DNA of 64,000 nt from Hyphococcus luteus (GTDB lineage Bacteria; Pseudomonadota; Alphaproteobacteria; Caulobacterales; Parvularculaceae). Every line of letters begins with the position of its first letter. The first letter of the stretch is position 1. This document shows positions 51,073-60,603 of this stretch, piece after piece. The DNA is taken from contig NZ_PJCH01000015.1 in assembly GCF_002943565.1 (NCBI RefSeq), positions 558,001 to 622,000 of the forward strand, read 5' to 3'. The notes beneath the pieces were generated by a model. That model made no database searches. It was not told the DNA's origin and worked only from the letters and a program-made list of their open reading frames with translations. The position numbers and the translations under genes were made by a program.

Positions 51073-53808
51073 TCAGAATTGGAACCGCGCGCCGACCTTG
51101 AAATAACGGCCAATCCGGTCATGGAAGGCGCCGCCATTATAGTTTGGCTGCGTAATGAAGGTTGTCGCCGCCGGCGGAGCAACATTGAAAAGGTTATTGA
51201 TCTTGCCGTAGAGTTGAATGTTTTCAGTTATGCGCTTGGAGATATCCACATCGACATAAGTGCGCGAAGGAATTGTATTGTCGTCAATATCAACGCCTTC
51301 GGTGTATGCTGTGCGGAACACGCCATTATCGACATAGCGCACGAGAACCCCCGCAGCGAAATCATCGGTGACGTAGCGTGCGCCAAGATTGAAGCGCCAT
51401 TCCGGCACGCCGCCAGCAGTCTCGCTCGCCAACTGACCGACAACGTCGGATTTGACCCCGCTGATCGTCGTAGAGAGCTCTCCCACATAGTTCGCGAGCA
51501 CGCTGAAGTTGAGATCGCCGCTCAAGAACGGCACTCCGTAATCCATTTGAACGTCAAAACCTTTTGCCGAGGCAGCAGCGGCGTTCAGCAGCGTTGCCTG
51601 AACTTCGGTAATATTGCCGTTCGAGTTCTGCATGATCGCATCGCAAAGCGAGGTTTGCATCAGGATGAAGCAGTTATCGACAATAGTCTGACCATCAAGC
51701 GAGGCGATCGCATCCTTGATTTTGAACGAATAGTAATCGAAAGACAGGCTCAATCCGTTCGCAAAACCCGGCGTCAGCACAACACCGACAGTCCATGCGT
51801 TCGATTTTTCCGGATCGAGAGTCGGATTGCCGCCGGTCAGGAGAGGCACCGTTGGGTTTGAGTTGTCACGAGGGTCGACGAGCTGGTTCACGAACTGGCT
51901 CTGTCCGGAAAACAACTCGTTTACGCTCGGCGCCCGAATGTCACGGGAATAAGTGCCCCGAAAACGGATGTCCGGCGTCGGCGAATAATTCATGCCGGCT
52001 TTCCAGGTAACGACCGTGCCACTGGTTGAATAGTCCGTGACGCGCGCCGCGCCGTTCACATCCATGCTGTAGCCCATGGGCTGATCGGACATCAAAGGAA
52101 CGACGACCTCGGTGTAGGCTTCCTTGACGCTGACTTCGCCGCTCAAAGGCTGCGAGTTGACGGCGTACCACCCGGTCATGGCCGAGATAGGATCTGTGGT
52201 CGCAGAGAGTTCGTCCTTGCGCCATTCTCCGCCAACGGCAACCGAGACGTCGCCGGCCCAAGTCTGGAATGGCGAGCCGCTCAGGTTGAACGATACGAGC
52301 GTTTGCTTTTGCTCGGAATCCAGAACAGCCGTGCCGCTGATGTAGTCGAGCGCCGACCCGTTAAGCGAGCCTTCGCCGAAAAGATTGACCGGAACACAAT
52401 TCGCAATATCCGGATCCGTGCTGGACGGATTGTTTAGCGACGACCGGCAGACGGGATCATTGGTCATAGGATCGAGAACAACATCTGTGCCGAGGCTGAG
52501 CCGCCTCAGATTTGTATTGCCGCCGTCCTCACGATAAAAGTTGCTTTTGCTATACTGGAAGGTGACGTCCCAGTTCCATCCGCCGCTTAATTCGCCCTTG
52601 GCGCCTGCGCCATAACGCTGATAATCAATGTCGTTGGCGTTCGTGATCGGCCCCTGCTCGCCAAGAATGCGCCTCAGATAATAGGTGTCGACGCCATTAT
52701 CCATCATAATGTCGCGCACGCCCTGCGGAAGGAATGGGTTATCTATGTCGATCGCCAACGGAGAGCGGTTGGTGGACACATAAGCGCTATCGGAAAAAGC
52801 GTATGTGTGTGAATAAAGCGCGTCAGCAAACAGCTCCGTTGTGTCAGTGAGATCAAAAGTCGCGCGCGCATAACCGGCTTGCCGCGACACTTTCGGATAA
52901 ATATTGGCTTCGTTCGCCATTGAAACGCCGTCGCCGCCGATCATCCATGTGGAACCGACCGCCGTTCCGTATTGGAAGGGCTGCACCTCGCCGCCAGGCC
53001 CGAACTGAATGCCTTGCAACTCAGGAATATTGTTCAGCGATGACACGCCGCCATAAGTAAGCTGAGAATAGACAGCATTATTCGCCTGAGTCCGGTTTGG
53101 CGGACCATCCGGCAGCGTCACCAGAGCAGTGTTGTCGTCGCCCCATGGGCGCGTTCCTTGCGCTAGCTGGCCATTATTGTCATAAAAATCGAAACCAGCG
53201 ACAATATGGAGCCTGTCGTCGGCAAATGAATGACCCGCCGCCAGCGAAACGGCCGGCGCCGACACATCATCGTAGGTTGAAATCCCGTATTGGATGTCGC
53301 CCTTGACCCCTTCCAGCCTATGATCGAGCGTTAGGTTGACCACGCCGGAAACAGCGTCAGAACCATATGCGGCGGATGCGCCGCCGGTTACAATTTCCAC
53401 TTTCTTGATAAGCGAAAGAGGAATTACGTTCGTATCGACAATGCCATCCGGCGATGTCGGCGCGAGCCGCCGTCCATCAAGCAAAGTGAGCGTCCGCGCA
53501 AAGCCCAAACCGCGCAAGTTGAAATAACTTGTGCCGATGGCTTCACTGAACTTGCCGATATTCTGATGCGGAACAAACGCTGGCACATCGACGACAAGGT
53601 CAGAAATCCGAAAAACCGCTTTCCGGTCTATTTCCTCTTCGTCAAATGCAGTAACCGGCGTCGGCGCATCGAAGTCGGAAATGCGGGTGCCAGTGACAGT
53701 GATCGTATCCTGCACTCCCTCATCCTGCGCCCATGCCGGTTGCGCCGCCATCACACACGCGCTTGCACAGCTCAATAACGCCGTCTTCAGTTTTAGTTGG
53801 GTTTTCAT
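51073..53808 (-). CDS. Large TonB-dependent receptor
   Basis: 911 residues from ATG 53808; a longer frame to 53865 has no signal peptide. The signal peptide ends AAQPAWAQ. The TonB box DTITVTGTRI (about 35), plug AAYGSDAVSGVVNLTLD and a long barrel ending YFKVGARFQF follow. It resembles the large receptors of sphingomonads and caulobacters that import plant-derived or aromatic oligomers. Its place among catabolic genes suggests it imports the pathway substrate. Terminator downstream; no STN domain. Confidence 0.93.
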   Translation of the reverse strand: MKTQLKLKTALLSCASACVMAAQPAWAQDEGVQDTITVTGTRISDFDAPTPVTAFDEEEIDRKAVFRISDLVVDVPAFVPHQNIGKFSEAIGTSYFNLRGLGFARTLTLLDGRRLAPTSPDGIVDTNVIPLSLIKKVEIVTGGASAAYGSDAVSGVVNLTLDHRLEGVKGDIQYGISTYDDVSAPAVSLAAGHSFADDRLHIVAGFDFYDNNGQLAQGTRPWGDDNTALVTLPDGPPNRTQANNAVYSQLTYGGVSSLNNIPELQGIQFGPGGEVQPFQYGTAVGSTWMIGGDGVSMANEANIYPKVSRQAGYARATFDLTDTTELFADALYSHTYAFSDSAYVSTNRSPLAIDIDNPFLPQGVRDIMMDNGVDTYYLRRILGEQGPITNANDIDYQRYGAGAKGELSGGWNWDVTFQYSKSNFYREDGGNTNLRRLSLGTDVVLDPMTNDPVCRSSLNNPSSTDPDIANCVPVNLFGEGSLNGSALDYISGTAVLDSEQKQTLVSFNLSGSPFQTWAGDVSVAVGGEWRKDELSATTDPISAMTGWYAVNSQPLSGEVSVKEAYTEVVVPLMSDQPMGYSMDVNGAARVTDYSTSGTVVTWKAGMNYSPTPDIRFRGTYSRDIRAPSVNELFSGQSQFVNQLVDPRDNSNPTVPLLTGGNPTLDPEKSNAWTVGVVLTPGFANGLSLSFDYYSFKIKDAIASLDGQTIVDNCFILMQTSLCDAIMQNSNGNITEVQATLLNAAAASAKGFDVQMDYGVPFLSGDLNFSVLANYVGELSTTISGVKSDVVGQLASETAGGVPEWRFNLGARYVTDDFAAGVLVRYVDNGVFRTAYTEGVDIDDNTIPSRTYVDVDISKRITENIQLYGKINNLFNVAPPAATTFITQPNYNGGAFHDRIGRYFKVGARFQF

Positions 53809-53966
53809 GGTACCTAACACCCCTCCTTGGACCTCCGCCATATCCGGGATGCACGCCTCTGACACTCCGCGATTGGCGGGGTTGGCAGCACAGACGCACT
53901 TAATCCTGTGATTGGCTTCAGTGTTTCCTTCCTAACTCCCTGCGGGTTTTGGCCGCTTATGAAATT

Positions 53967-53992
53967 ATGTATTGTTGAATGGTATTATACAT
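53967..53992. promoter_or_regulatory. Inverted repeat upstream of the large receptor
   Basis: ATGTAT and ATACAT half-sites with a 14-base spacer in an AT-rich stretch about 160 bases before the receptor start. Possible regulator site; the protein is unknown. Confidence 0.3.
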
Positions 53993-54088
53993 TCGAAAAT
54001 TTTGTCCAAGACCACTTAGGCACGGATTTGATACCTTTCCGGCACCGAAGCGAAATCAAACGGTAGAAGGTTTATATTTTTCAATTGC

Positions 54089-55531
54089 TTATGACACGGA
54101 TGAGGACGGGCGCCGCTGAAAGGCGGCCTCCTTCATGATATTGACGACTTGCGCCTGCGTAAATTCCCACATGCCCGCCTCGCCGAGTTCAGCACCCATG
54201 CCGGATTGACGCGCCCCGCGGAAAGGCACGGAAGGGTCTACAGACTGATGCCTGTTGATCCAGACGGTTCCGCTATCGATGCGCTCGCCCAGCTTCACGG
54301 CGCGCGCAATATCTCTGCTCCACACGCTCGCCCCCAAGCCGAATATGCTGTCATTGATCCGCGCCAGCGCGTCCTCCAGATCGGCATATTGCAAAACCGG
54401 CAGCACAGGGCCGAACTGTTCCTCCTGAACAACAGGCGCATTGTCGGGAATATCCTTCACGATCGTCGGCGGAATGAAATATCCCCTGTTGCTGCGCGGC
54501 GTTTCGCCTTGCGTAAGCTTTCCCTGTTTGTCGCAATCGCCCAGCAAAGCCTTCAGTTTTCGAAACTGCGCCGCATTCTGCACCGGCCCCATATCGACGC
54601 CGGGGTCGGCGCCATTGCCGACCGTTGACGATTGCGCCGCTTCGCTCAGGCGCTCGCAAACTTCATCATAAAGCGCCTCCGGCGCATAAACGCGTTTAAT
54701 CGCCATGCAGACCTGACCAGAGTTGGTCATGGCGCTGCGGTAGATTTGCGGAATCGCTTCTTCAAGATCGGCGTCATCAAGAATGAGCGCCGCATCATTG
54801 CCGCCAAGCTCCAGCGTCACCCTCTTGAGATCCGGCGCAGCGCTCGCAAACACTTTGCGCCCGGTCGCCGTTGACCCCGTAAAGGAAATCTTGGCCACGT
54901 CCGGATGGCCGGTCAGCGCCGCCCCGAGATCGTTGTCATCGCAGATCACATTAAAAACCCCAGACGGCAGAATATCTGCGCAAATCTCGCCGATGCGGAG
55001 CGTCGTCAGCGGCGTCGTCGGGGCGGGCTTTGCTACAACGCAATTTCCAGTTATGAGCGCCGGCCCTAATTTGTTAGTCAGCAAAATGACGGGAAAGTTC
55101 CAAGGCGTGATCGCAGCCACGACGCCCAAGGGCTTGCGTTGCTCGTAAATCAACTCGCTTTGCGTTTCGCGAAAAATCCGTCGCGGCATGCGCTGCTGCG
55201 CAAAATAGTCGAGCGCATCGCATGCGCGTGAAATCTCCATTCTTGCAAGATTCAACGGCTTGCCCTGCTCAGCCGTCAGCACTCTACTAAGCTCGTCGAG
55301 CCGCGCCCTTATCGCAGCGGCCGCCTCGCGCATCAGCGCCTCACGCTTTTCGACAGGCGTTTGCGCCCAGGGCGGAAACGCGGACTTGGCGGCTGCGACC
55401 GCTTCATCCAACTGCGCAGCGCTCGCCGCCGGACAGCGAGCGATAATATCTTCCGTAGCTGGATTGACGACGTCTATTTCCCGATCGCCGCGAACCGCCC
55501 GCCCGCCGATCACCAGTTTGAATTCAGCCAC
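54089..55531 (-). CDS. Aldehyde dehydrogenase
   Basis: 480 residues from GTG 55531, which has GGAGG upstream; a longer frame to 55669 would overlap the LysR promoter region. NAD(P)-dependent ALDH: WNFPVILL (about 147), glutamate in LELGGNDAALIL (about 243) and catalytic cysteine in NSGQVCMAI (about 277). It oxidises an aldehyde, possibly one made by the decarboxylase or GMC enzyme. Divergent from a LysR gene that likely controls it. Confidence 0.92.
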   Translation of the reverse strand: MAEFKLVIGGRAVRGDREIDVVNPATEDIIARCPAASAAQLDEAVAAAKSAFPPWAQTPVEKREALMREAAAAIRARLDELSRVLTAEQGKPLNLARMEISRACDALDYFAQQRMPRRIFRETQSELIYEQRKPLGVVAAITPWNFPVILLTNKLGPALITGNCVVAKPAPTTPLTTLRIGEICADILPSGVFNVICDDNDLGAALTGHPDVAKISFTGSTATGRKVFASAAPDLKRVTLELGGNDAALILDDADLEEAIPQIYRSAMTNSGQVCMAIKRVYAPEALYDEVCERLSEAAQSSTVGNGADPGVDMGPVQNAAQFRKLKALLGDCDKQGKLTQGETPRSNRGYFIPPTIVKDIPDNAPVVQEEQFGPVLPVLQYADLEDALARINDSIFGLGASVWSRDIARAVKLGERIDSGTVWINRHQSVDPSVPFRGARQSGMGAELGEAGMWEFTQAQVVNIMKEAAFQRRPSSSVS

Positions 55532-55692
55532 GCTTCCTCCTTTAAGCCGCCCAAGCAGACGAACCGCCGTGACGGCGTCGCAGACGAACCGTTTTGTAAT
55601 GCAGCTTTGCGGAGCGTTTTTCCCATGTCCGGTTTTGATACATCCAATTCTTTGTTCTTGCCCGACCAATATCCATGCGGTATTGGTTCCGA

Positions 55693-56583
55693 ATGGAACT
55701 CAGGCATCTCCGATATTTCCGCACAGTCGGTCGAGAAGAACATTTCGGCCGTGCGGCGAAAATCCTCAACATCGCTCAACCCGCCCTGACTCGGCAGATC
55801 CGCCATCTTGAAGAGGAGCTGGGCGTGCAGCTTTTTGAACGGCTGCCACGCGGCGTGCGGCTTTCGTCAGCCGGCCGGGCTTTCCTCAGCGAAACCGAAA
55901 GCATCCTCGCCCAGGTAGAGCGCGCGATTGAAAACACACGCAGCCATGCAAGCGGCCATTACGGATCGCTGCGCGTCGGCTTCAGCGAAATCGCCTCCGC
56001 GCATCATGACATCCCGAGCAAGCTACTCGACTTTCGCCTTTCCGAACCCAATGTAACCCTGGACTTGCTGCCGATGGGCTCGCGCAATCAGATCGAAGCG
56101 CTGAAAGACGCAAGGATTGACGCCGCCATTGTCTACGACACCCACACGACAGACGCCGATCTGGAAGTGCTCGACTACAGCGACATCGCAGTCAGCGACA
56201 TCTCGCTCGCTCTTTACCAGGGGCATCGGCTCACAAAATCGAAAAAGATCTGGATGAAGGATCTCGACGGCGAAAGATTTCTCTGGCCGATCCGGAGCGC
56301 CATGCCGCGTTATTACGACGTCCTGACCCAGGCCTTCAGCGTCCACGGCGTAACGCCGGAAATTGTGCAGGAAACGGCGACAAATTCCATTCTTCTAAGT
56401 CTCGTCGCCGCCGGCATGGGCCTGGGGTTTGTAGAGTATTCCGAGAATCGTTATCAGTCAGGCAACATCATACTGCGCAAAGTTGAAGATCTGGGCATCT
56501 CTTTCAACATAAGAATGTTATGGCGCAAATCGGATGATTCATCCGCTCTCGACCTATTTCTAAACGCCATGGCGCCGGATTAA
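55693..56583 (+). CDS. LysR-family regulator
   Basis: 296 residues from ATG 55693 (typical start MELRHLRYF); an ATG six codons earlier is possible. N-terminal helix-turn-helix (about 17-42, HFGRAAKILNIAQPALTRQI) and a two-lobed effector domain (about 90-290). Divergent from the aldehyde dehydrogenase with a 161-base gap, so it is probably that gene's activator. Tail-to-tail with the LuxR gene, overlapping by 4 bases. Confidence 0.92.
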   Translation: MELRHLRYFRTVGREEHFGRAAKILNIAQPALTRQIRHLEEELGVQLFERLPRGVRLSSAGRAFLSETESILAQVERAIENTRSHASGHYGSLRVGFSEIASAHHDIPSKLLDFRLSEPNVTLDLLPMGSRNQIEALKDARIDAAIVYDTHTTDADLEVLDYSDIAVSDISLALYQGHRLTKSKKIWMKDLDGERFLWPIRSAMPRYYDVLTQAFSVHGVTPEIVQETATNSILLSLVAAGMGLGFVEYSENRYQSGNIILRKVEDLGISFNIRMLWRKSDDSSALDLFLNAMAPD

Positions 56584-57398
56584 TGGCCTTGAACGGCGGT
56601 CCCTGGCTTAGGGATCGCCGCCCGCCCCATCTCGAAAAAGTCTCTCAACTGCCGTTTGCTTTCAACTTTCAGCTTCATGTAGGCGCGTTTGCGGTAAGTG
56701 ACGACGCTCGAAAAGGCGACGCCGCACCGCTCTGCTATTTCGGCCTGCCCTTCCCCGCCAGCGAGACTGGCGGCCACTTGCGCCTCGCGCTCGCTCAGCC
56801 CCCGTCTTTTCGCCTTTTCGACCATCGCGCGATAACATTCTGTATACTGATCGGCAATCACCGTCATGGATAGCTCGCAATGTCGCTTTACCGCCGCCAT
56901 CAGCGACGGGCCGGCGGCCGCAATGCGGCGCCTTTCTTCCGGCGTCGCAAAGCCTCGCGATCTGGCGCGATAACCGGCGGCCAGATGCGAACCATTACAG
57001 AGATTGAAGAGGGCGAGACGCTCTATGACGCCGGGCCTGTCATAACAATCGCGGCGGTAATCCACGCTCGCAATCTCTGACGCAGTGGTTTGCAACAACG
57101 CAACATCGCCGGCTGACAGCGACGCGCCCTTTTTTTGCAGCGCCACGTCCACCCGCCAATAACGCGCCGCATAAGCGGATGACGCCTCGACGGCGAAATC
57201 CGGAATTCGCGGATGAATTCCTTCGGCGAAAACAACGCGCGGCCCTTTATCGCCCGCCAGATCGAAGACGGCGCAATAATCGCAACCCGCGAGCTCGCGA
57301 TACGCCGACAGAACTTCACCGGGAAACTCACGCCTGCCTATTTCTGGAATGAGGCGCGCGGTTATGTCGAGCACAGGCGCAGAGACATGAAGGGTCAT
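56580..57398 (-). CDS. LuxR-family regulator
   Basis: 272 residues from ATG 57398 (GGGGG just upstream; a TTG at 57410 is possible). The C-terminal LuxR helix-turn-helix is at about 205-262 (LSEREAQVAASLAGGEGQAEIAERCGVAFSSV region). The N-terminal ~190 residues form a sensor domain that is not clearly the acyl-homoserine-lactone type. It contains CDYCAVFDL, and the signal is unknown. It is divergent from the VOC gene and may regulate it. Confidence 0.87.
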   Translation of the reverse strand: MTLHVSAPVLDITARLIPEIGRREFPGEVLSAYRELAGCDYCAVFDLAGDKGPRVVFAEGIHPRIPDFAVEASSAYAARYWRVDVALQKKGASLSAGDVALLQTTASEIASVDYRRDCYDRPGVIERLALFNLCNGSHLAAGYRARSRGFATPEERRRIAAAGPSLMAAVKRHCELSMTVIADQYTECYRAMVEKAKRRGLSEREAQVAASLAGGEGQAEIAERCGVAFSSVVTYRKRAYMKLKVESKRQLRDFFEMGRAAIPKPGTAVQGH

Positions 57399-57499
57399 CT
57401 TGTCCCCCAATATGGGTGATGGAAAAGCGCCCCCCTGGTTCTTATGTTATTCGCAAAGGCGATCCTGGGCGCGCGCCGCGAACCGCAAGGGAGGATATT

Positions 57500-58033
57500 T
57501 TGGTTGACACGATTCCCGCTCTCAACGGTCTTTATCATTTCGCTTATCCTTGCCGCGACGCTGACGAGACCCGGCATTTTTACGAAGACATCCTTGGCCT
57601 GCCGCTGGTGAATTGCATGACTTCGGAAAAAGTGCCGAGCACCGGCGAAGAAACGCCTTATGCGCATTTCTTTTTTGAATTTGGCGACGGCTCTTACGTC
57701 GCCTTTTTCGACCTTCCCGATTACGAAAAACCGGCGCCGTCGCCAAACACGCCCGCTTGGGTTCAGCACTTCGCTATCGAGACCGCATCGAAAGAAAATG
57801 TCGAGTTCATGCGTCAACGGCTGATCGACAACGGCGTTGAAGTGTTGGGTCCTGTGGATCACGGTTTCGTTTACTCCATTTACTTCTTCGACCCGAACGG
57901 CTTGCGCCTTGAAATCGCAACGCGCACTGAAGGGCCTGGCGTTCTCGCCAAGGCAAGGGCGGAAGCGCCCGGCCAGCTCGAAGAATGGTCGCGCCGGAAA
58001 GCCGCCTTCATCGATGAGCAGGCCGGCTCCTGA
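57500..58033 (+). CDS. VOC-family (glyoxalase/dioxygenase fold) protein
   Basis: 177 residues from TTG 57500, with GGGAGG (57489-57494) 5 bases upstream. Single two-module VOC domain with likely metal ligands in LYHFAYP (about 13), VQHFAIE (about 95) and LRLEIAT (about 145). It could be an isomerase, a glyoxalase or a ring-cleavage enzyme. The C-terminal ~30 residues are a charged helix. Convergent with the following hydrolase. Confidence 0.85.
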   Translation: MVDTIPALNGLYHFAYPCRDADETRHFYEDILGLPLVNCMTSEKVPSTGEETPYAHFFFEFGDGSYVAFFDLPDYEKPAPSPNTPAWVQHFAIETASKENVEFMRQRLIDNGVEVLGPVDHGFVYSIYFFDPNGLRLEIATRTEGPGVLAKARAEAPGQLEEWSRRKAAFIDEQAGS

Positions 58034-58063
58034 ATTGAGAACGACCCGCCTGTAAGAGGCCGC

Positions 58064-59254
58064 TTACGCCTCCAGCAAGTTTTTCTCAACGCTCCAGCTC
58101 TCGACCGTATCGAGGCATTGCTTCAACAGCTCCGGCTGGCCGACATAATAATGCGTAGCGCCCTTGAGTTGCAGGTAGCTTTTATCCGGCGTCGCCAGCG
58201 CGTCCCGAATGATCGGATTATGCGTTGCCGGCACGGCGTCATCCGCGGTGTTTTCAATCTGCAGAACCGGCGTGCGGTGAATCTTTTTCGCATTGGCCGG
58301 CCCTTTGGCGTTCGAGAGATCGTAGCTCCACTGGCTCAGCCATGACCGCAACGTCGAATAACGCGCGAGTCCCACCGGGCCCACATTCACAGCGCGAGGA
58401 TCGCCCATATAAGACCAACCAGGCTTGCGATCATTCGGATCGACGCTCGGGTCGAACCAGCGCACGTCGCACATGGTCCGGTGTACGACAAAGGCGCGCT
58501 CCATCTCGCCTGTATCCGCCTTGCGCAAGGCTTCGAGCTTTTCTTGACACCACTGGGTGATCTTGCGGTTGCGCGCAATCTGCGCCTTGCGGAAGGCGGC
58601 GATGAACTCCGCATCATAAGGGGGCTGCGCAGGACAATCGGGGGAATAGATGTCGAATGCCGGATCGCGCTTGTCCGGATCGAGTTCATCGATGACGGAA
58701 GGATCGATCCATTCGGTGAGGGTTTCCGCGCGCGACAGATGCGCGGCGATAAAAATCACGCCATCGGCTGGCGTCAGCCCTTCAACGGTCAGATCGACGT
58801 CATCCCCCGCCGGCGTTTGGGTGATGGTGGGGTTTTCGGCCTGCGCCTGATAAAATAGCGACAAGGAGCCGCCGCCCGACCACCCCACAAGCACGACCTT
58901 CTCATAGCCAAGCGTTTCACGCGCATGGCGCATCCACCGCCCAAGATCGACGGCCACTTTCTCCATAATGAGGGCGCTGTCATTTTTGGCGTAACGGCTC
59001 GCCGGACAAAGAACATGCAAACCCCGGTCGGCGAGCGCTGTGGGCATCGGCAAAAGCTGTAATGTCGACGTCGGATGCATGAACACATAGACCGTCTTGG
59101 ACGGACGGTCCGACGCGCGCAGGAGTTGTCCCTCGAGATTGACCTTTCCTGAATTGCCCGCAAATCCATAGGTCTCCGTGAATTTCGGATTCTCCGCAAA
59201 GGAAACGATTTGCGGGATGCGCGTCCATTCGGCTTTTGAAACTGACTTTGCCAT
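58064..59254 (-). CDS. Alpha/beta hydrolase, 396 residues
   Basis: From ATG 59254 (GGAAAG upstream); a longer frame to 59485 overlaps the monooxygenase gene and is not used. Hydrolase features are VFMHPTSTLQ (about 65), nucleophile elbow VGWSGGGS (about 115), acid near NTADDAVPATH (about 345) and histidine in KGATHYYVGQ (about 370). No signal peptide. It reads with the upstream flavoprotein monooxygenase (37-base gap), so it is likely the next step. The substrate is unknown. Confidence 0.85.
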   Translation of the reverse strand: MAKSVSKAEWTRIPQIVSFAENPKFTETYGFAGNSGKVNLEGQLLRASDRPSKTVYVFMHPTSTLQLLPMPTALADRGLHVLCPASRYAKNDSALIMEKVAVDLGRWMRHARETLGYEKVVLVGWSGGGSLSLFYQAQAENPTITQTPAGDDVDLTVEGLTPADGVIFIAAHLSRAETLTEWIDPSVIDELDPDKRDPAFDIYSPDCPAQPPYDAEFIAAFRKAQIARNRKITQWCQEKLEALRKADTGEMERAFVVHRTMCDVRWFDPSVDPNDRKPGWSYMGDPRAVNVGPVGLARYSTLRSWLSQWSYDLSNAKGPANAKKIHRTPVLQIENTADDAVPATHNPIIRDALATPDKSYLQLKGATHYYVGQPELLKQCLDTVESWSVEKNLLEA

Positions 59255-59291
59255 TTGCTTTCCGATATTCTTGTTTCGTGAGAGCGTCGTT

Positions 59292-60476
59292 TCAAACCGC
59301 AGCGTTGACGGCGTCATATTCGAACAGCCAGTCATAGCGTTCGCTGACGAGATCGGGCCGCCATTCACGATCGACATAAGCCTGCGCGCCCTCGACGGTC
59401 GCGAGCGCCGGATTATGGAAACGCTCGGTATTCTTGGCCGCGCCGCGAACCATGCGCGACGTGCGTTCAATCCGGGCGTCTTCATACGCTTTCAAAGCCT
59501 TTTCCGGATTTTCATAGGCCCCGAGCGCGCGCGCCAGAATAAGGCCGTCTTCAATCGCCATCGCCGCGCCTTGTGCGAGGAAAGGCAGCGCCGGATGGCA
59601 GGCGTCTCCGAGCAACGTAATACGGCCTTGCGTCCAGGTTTTCATTGGCGGGCGCGAAAACAGCGCCCAGCGAAACGGCTCGTCAATGTTCTGAATATAT
59701 TCGTGTACGTCGGGATGCCAGCCGGGATAATCGGCGTGATATTCCTCAACGGTGCCCGGCTCGGACCAACTTTCGATTTTCCATTCCTGGTTTTCAACAA
59801 CGCTGGTGAAGTTCATTAGCTTACCGGGCCGAAGCGGATAGTGAATCACATGGCCGCCGGGGCCGATCCAGTTGGTGCCGATCGGCCGTCTCAACCGTTC
59901 CGGCAGCCGCTCGAAAGGAATGAGCCCGCGCCAGGCGACAATGCCGGTGAAATCGGCTTTTCCCTCGCCGAAAAGCTGCTTTCGCATGGCGGAATGAACG
60001 CCGTCAGCGCCGATGACGATATTGCAAGCCACAGACGGCTGGTCATCGAAGTGAAGCGTTACCGACGCGCCGTCTTGCTCGGACGAGTTGAAATGATGAT
60101 TGAGATGAATGGCGTCAGGCTTCACCGCGCGGACAGCGTCGACCAGCGCCGAGTGAAGGTCGCCTCTGTGGATCGTCACATAGGGAAATCCGTATCGCTC
60201 TACGGATTCCGCGCCGAGATCGAACAATTTCCAGGTCTGGCCCGTATTCCAGAGCCTGACTTCCTTGCCTTCCGGCTGAAAGCCCACAGAGACGACCCGG
60301 TCCAAAATCCCGAGATTATCGAACACCCGCGTGGCGTTGGCGGCGATCTGGAGGCCAGCCCCCACCTCCTTCAATTCATGAGCCTGCTCGTAAACCTCAA
60401 CGTCAAACCCCCGGCGCAGCAACGCCAGCGCTGCGGTCAGGCCGCCGATTCCAGCGCCAATAATGCCGATTTTCAT
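59292..60476 (-). CDS. FAD-dependent aromatic hydroxylase (3HB6H/salicylate/NicC type)
   Basis: 394 residues from ATG 60476. Class A flavoprotein monooxygenase: GAGIGGLTAALALL (about 7), IGADGVHSAMRKQL (about 150) and LLGDACHPALPFLAQGAAMAIEDG (about 280), split as LLGDACHPALP and FLAQGAAMAIEDG. The end EYDAV resembles 3-hydroxybenzoate 6-hydroxylase and salicylate or 6-hydroxynicotinate hydroxylases. It hydroxylates an aromatic acid with NAD(P)H and O2. Divergent from the IclR gene, with palindromes between. Confidence 0.9.
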   Translation of the reverse strand: MKIGIIGAGIGGLTAALALLRRGFDVEVYEQAHELKEVGAGLQIAANATRVFDNLGILDRVVSVGFQPEGKEVRLWNTGQTWKLFDLGAESVERYGFPYVTIHRGDLHSALVDAVRAVKPDAIHLNHHFNSSEQDGASVTLHFDDQPSVACNIVIGADGVHSAMRKQLFGEGKADFTGIVAWRGLIPFERLPERLRRPIGTNWIGPGGHVIHYPLRPGKLMNFTSVVENQEWKIESWSEPGTVEEYHADYPGWHPDVHEYIQNIDEPFRWALFSRPPMKTWTQGRITLLGDACHPALPFLAQGAAMAIEDGLILARALGAYENPEKALKAYEDARIERTSRMVRGAAKNTERFHNPALATVEGAQAYVDREWRPDLVSERYDWLFEYDAVNAAV

Positions 60477-60497
60477 CTCGCCCAAATCCCTTCCAAC

Positions 60498-60536
60498 ATT
60501 ATTTAATAATATCAAATTATATTCGTCTATGACGAA
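60498..60536. promoter_or_regulatory. Palindromes between the hydroxylase and IclR genes
   Basis: Two perfect inverted repeats: ATTATT-T-AATAAT (60498-60510) and TTCGTC-TAT-GACGAA (60522-60536). The second overlaps ATTCGTCTAT (60521-60530), which recurs with one change as ATTCGTTTAT at 62923-62932. Likely IclR operator. Confidence 0.5.
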
Positions 60537-60603
60537 CTTTGCAATTCTCTGGCTATCGACAGGCAACAGGGACGCGTCTAGCGTCCCCCGAAAGGGAGAA
60601 TCG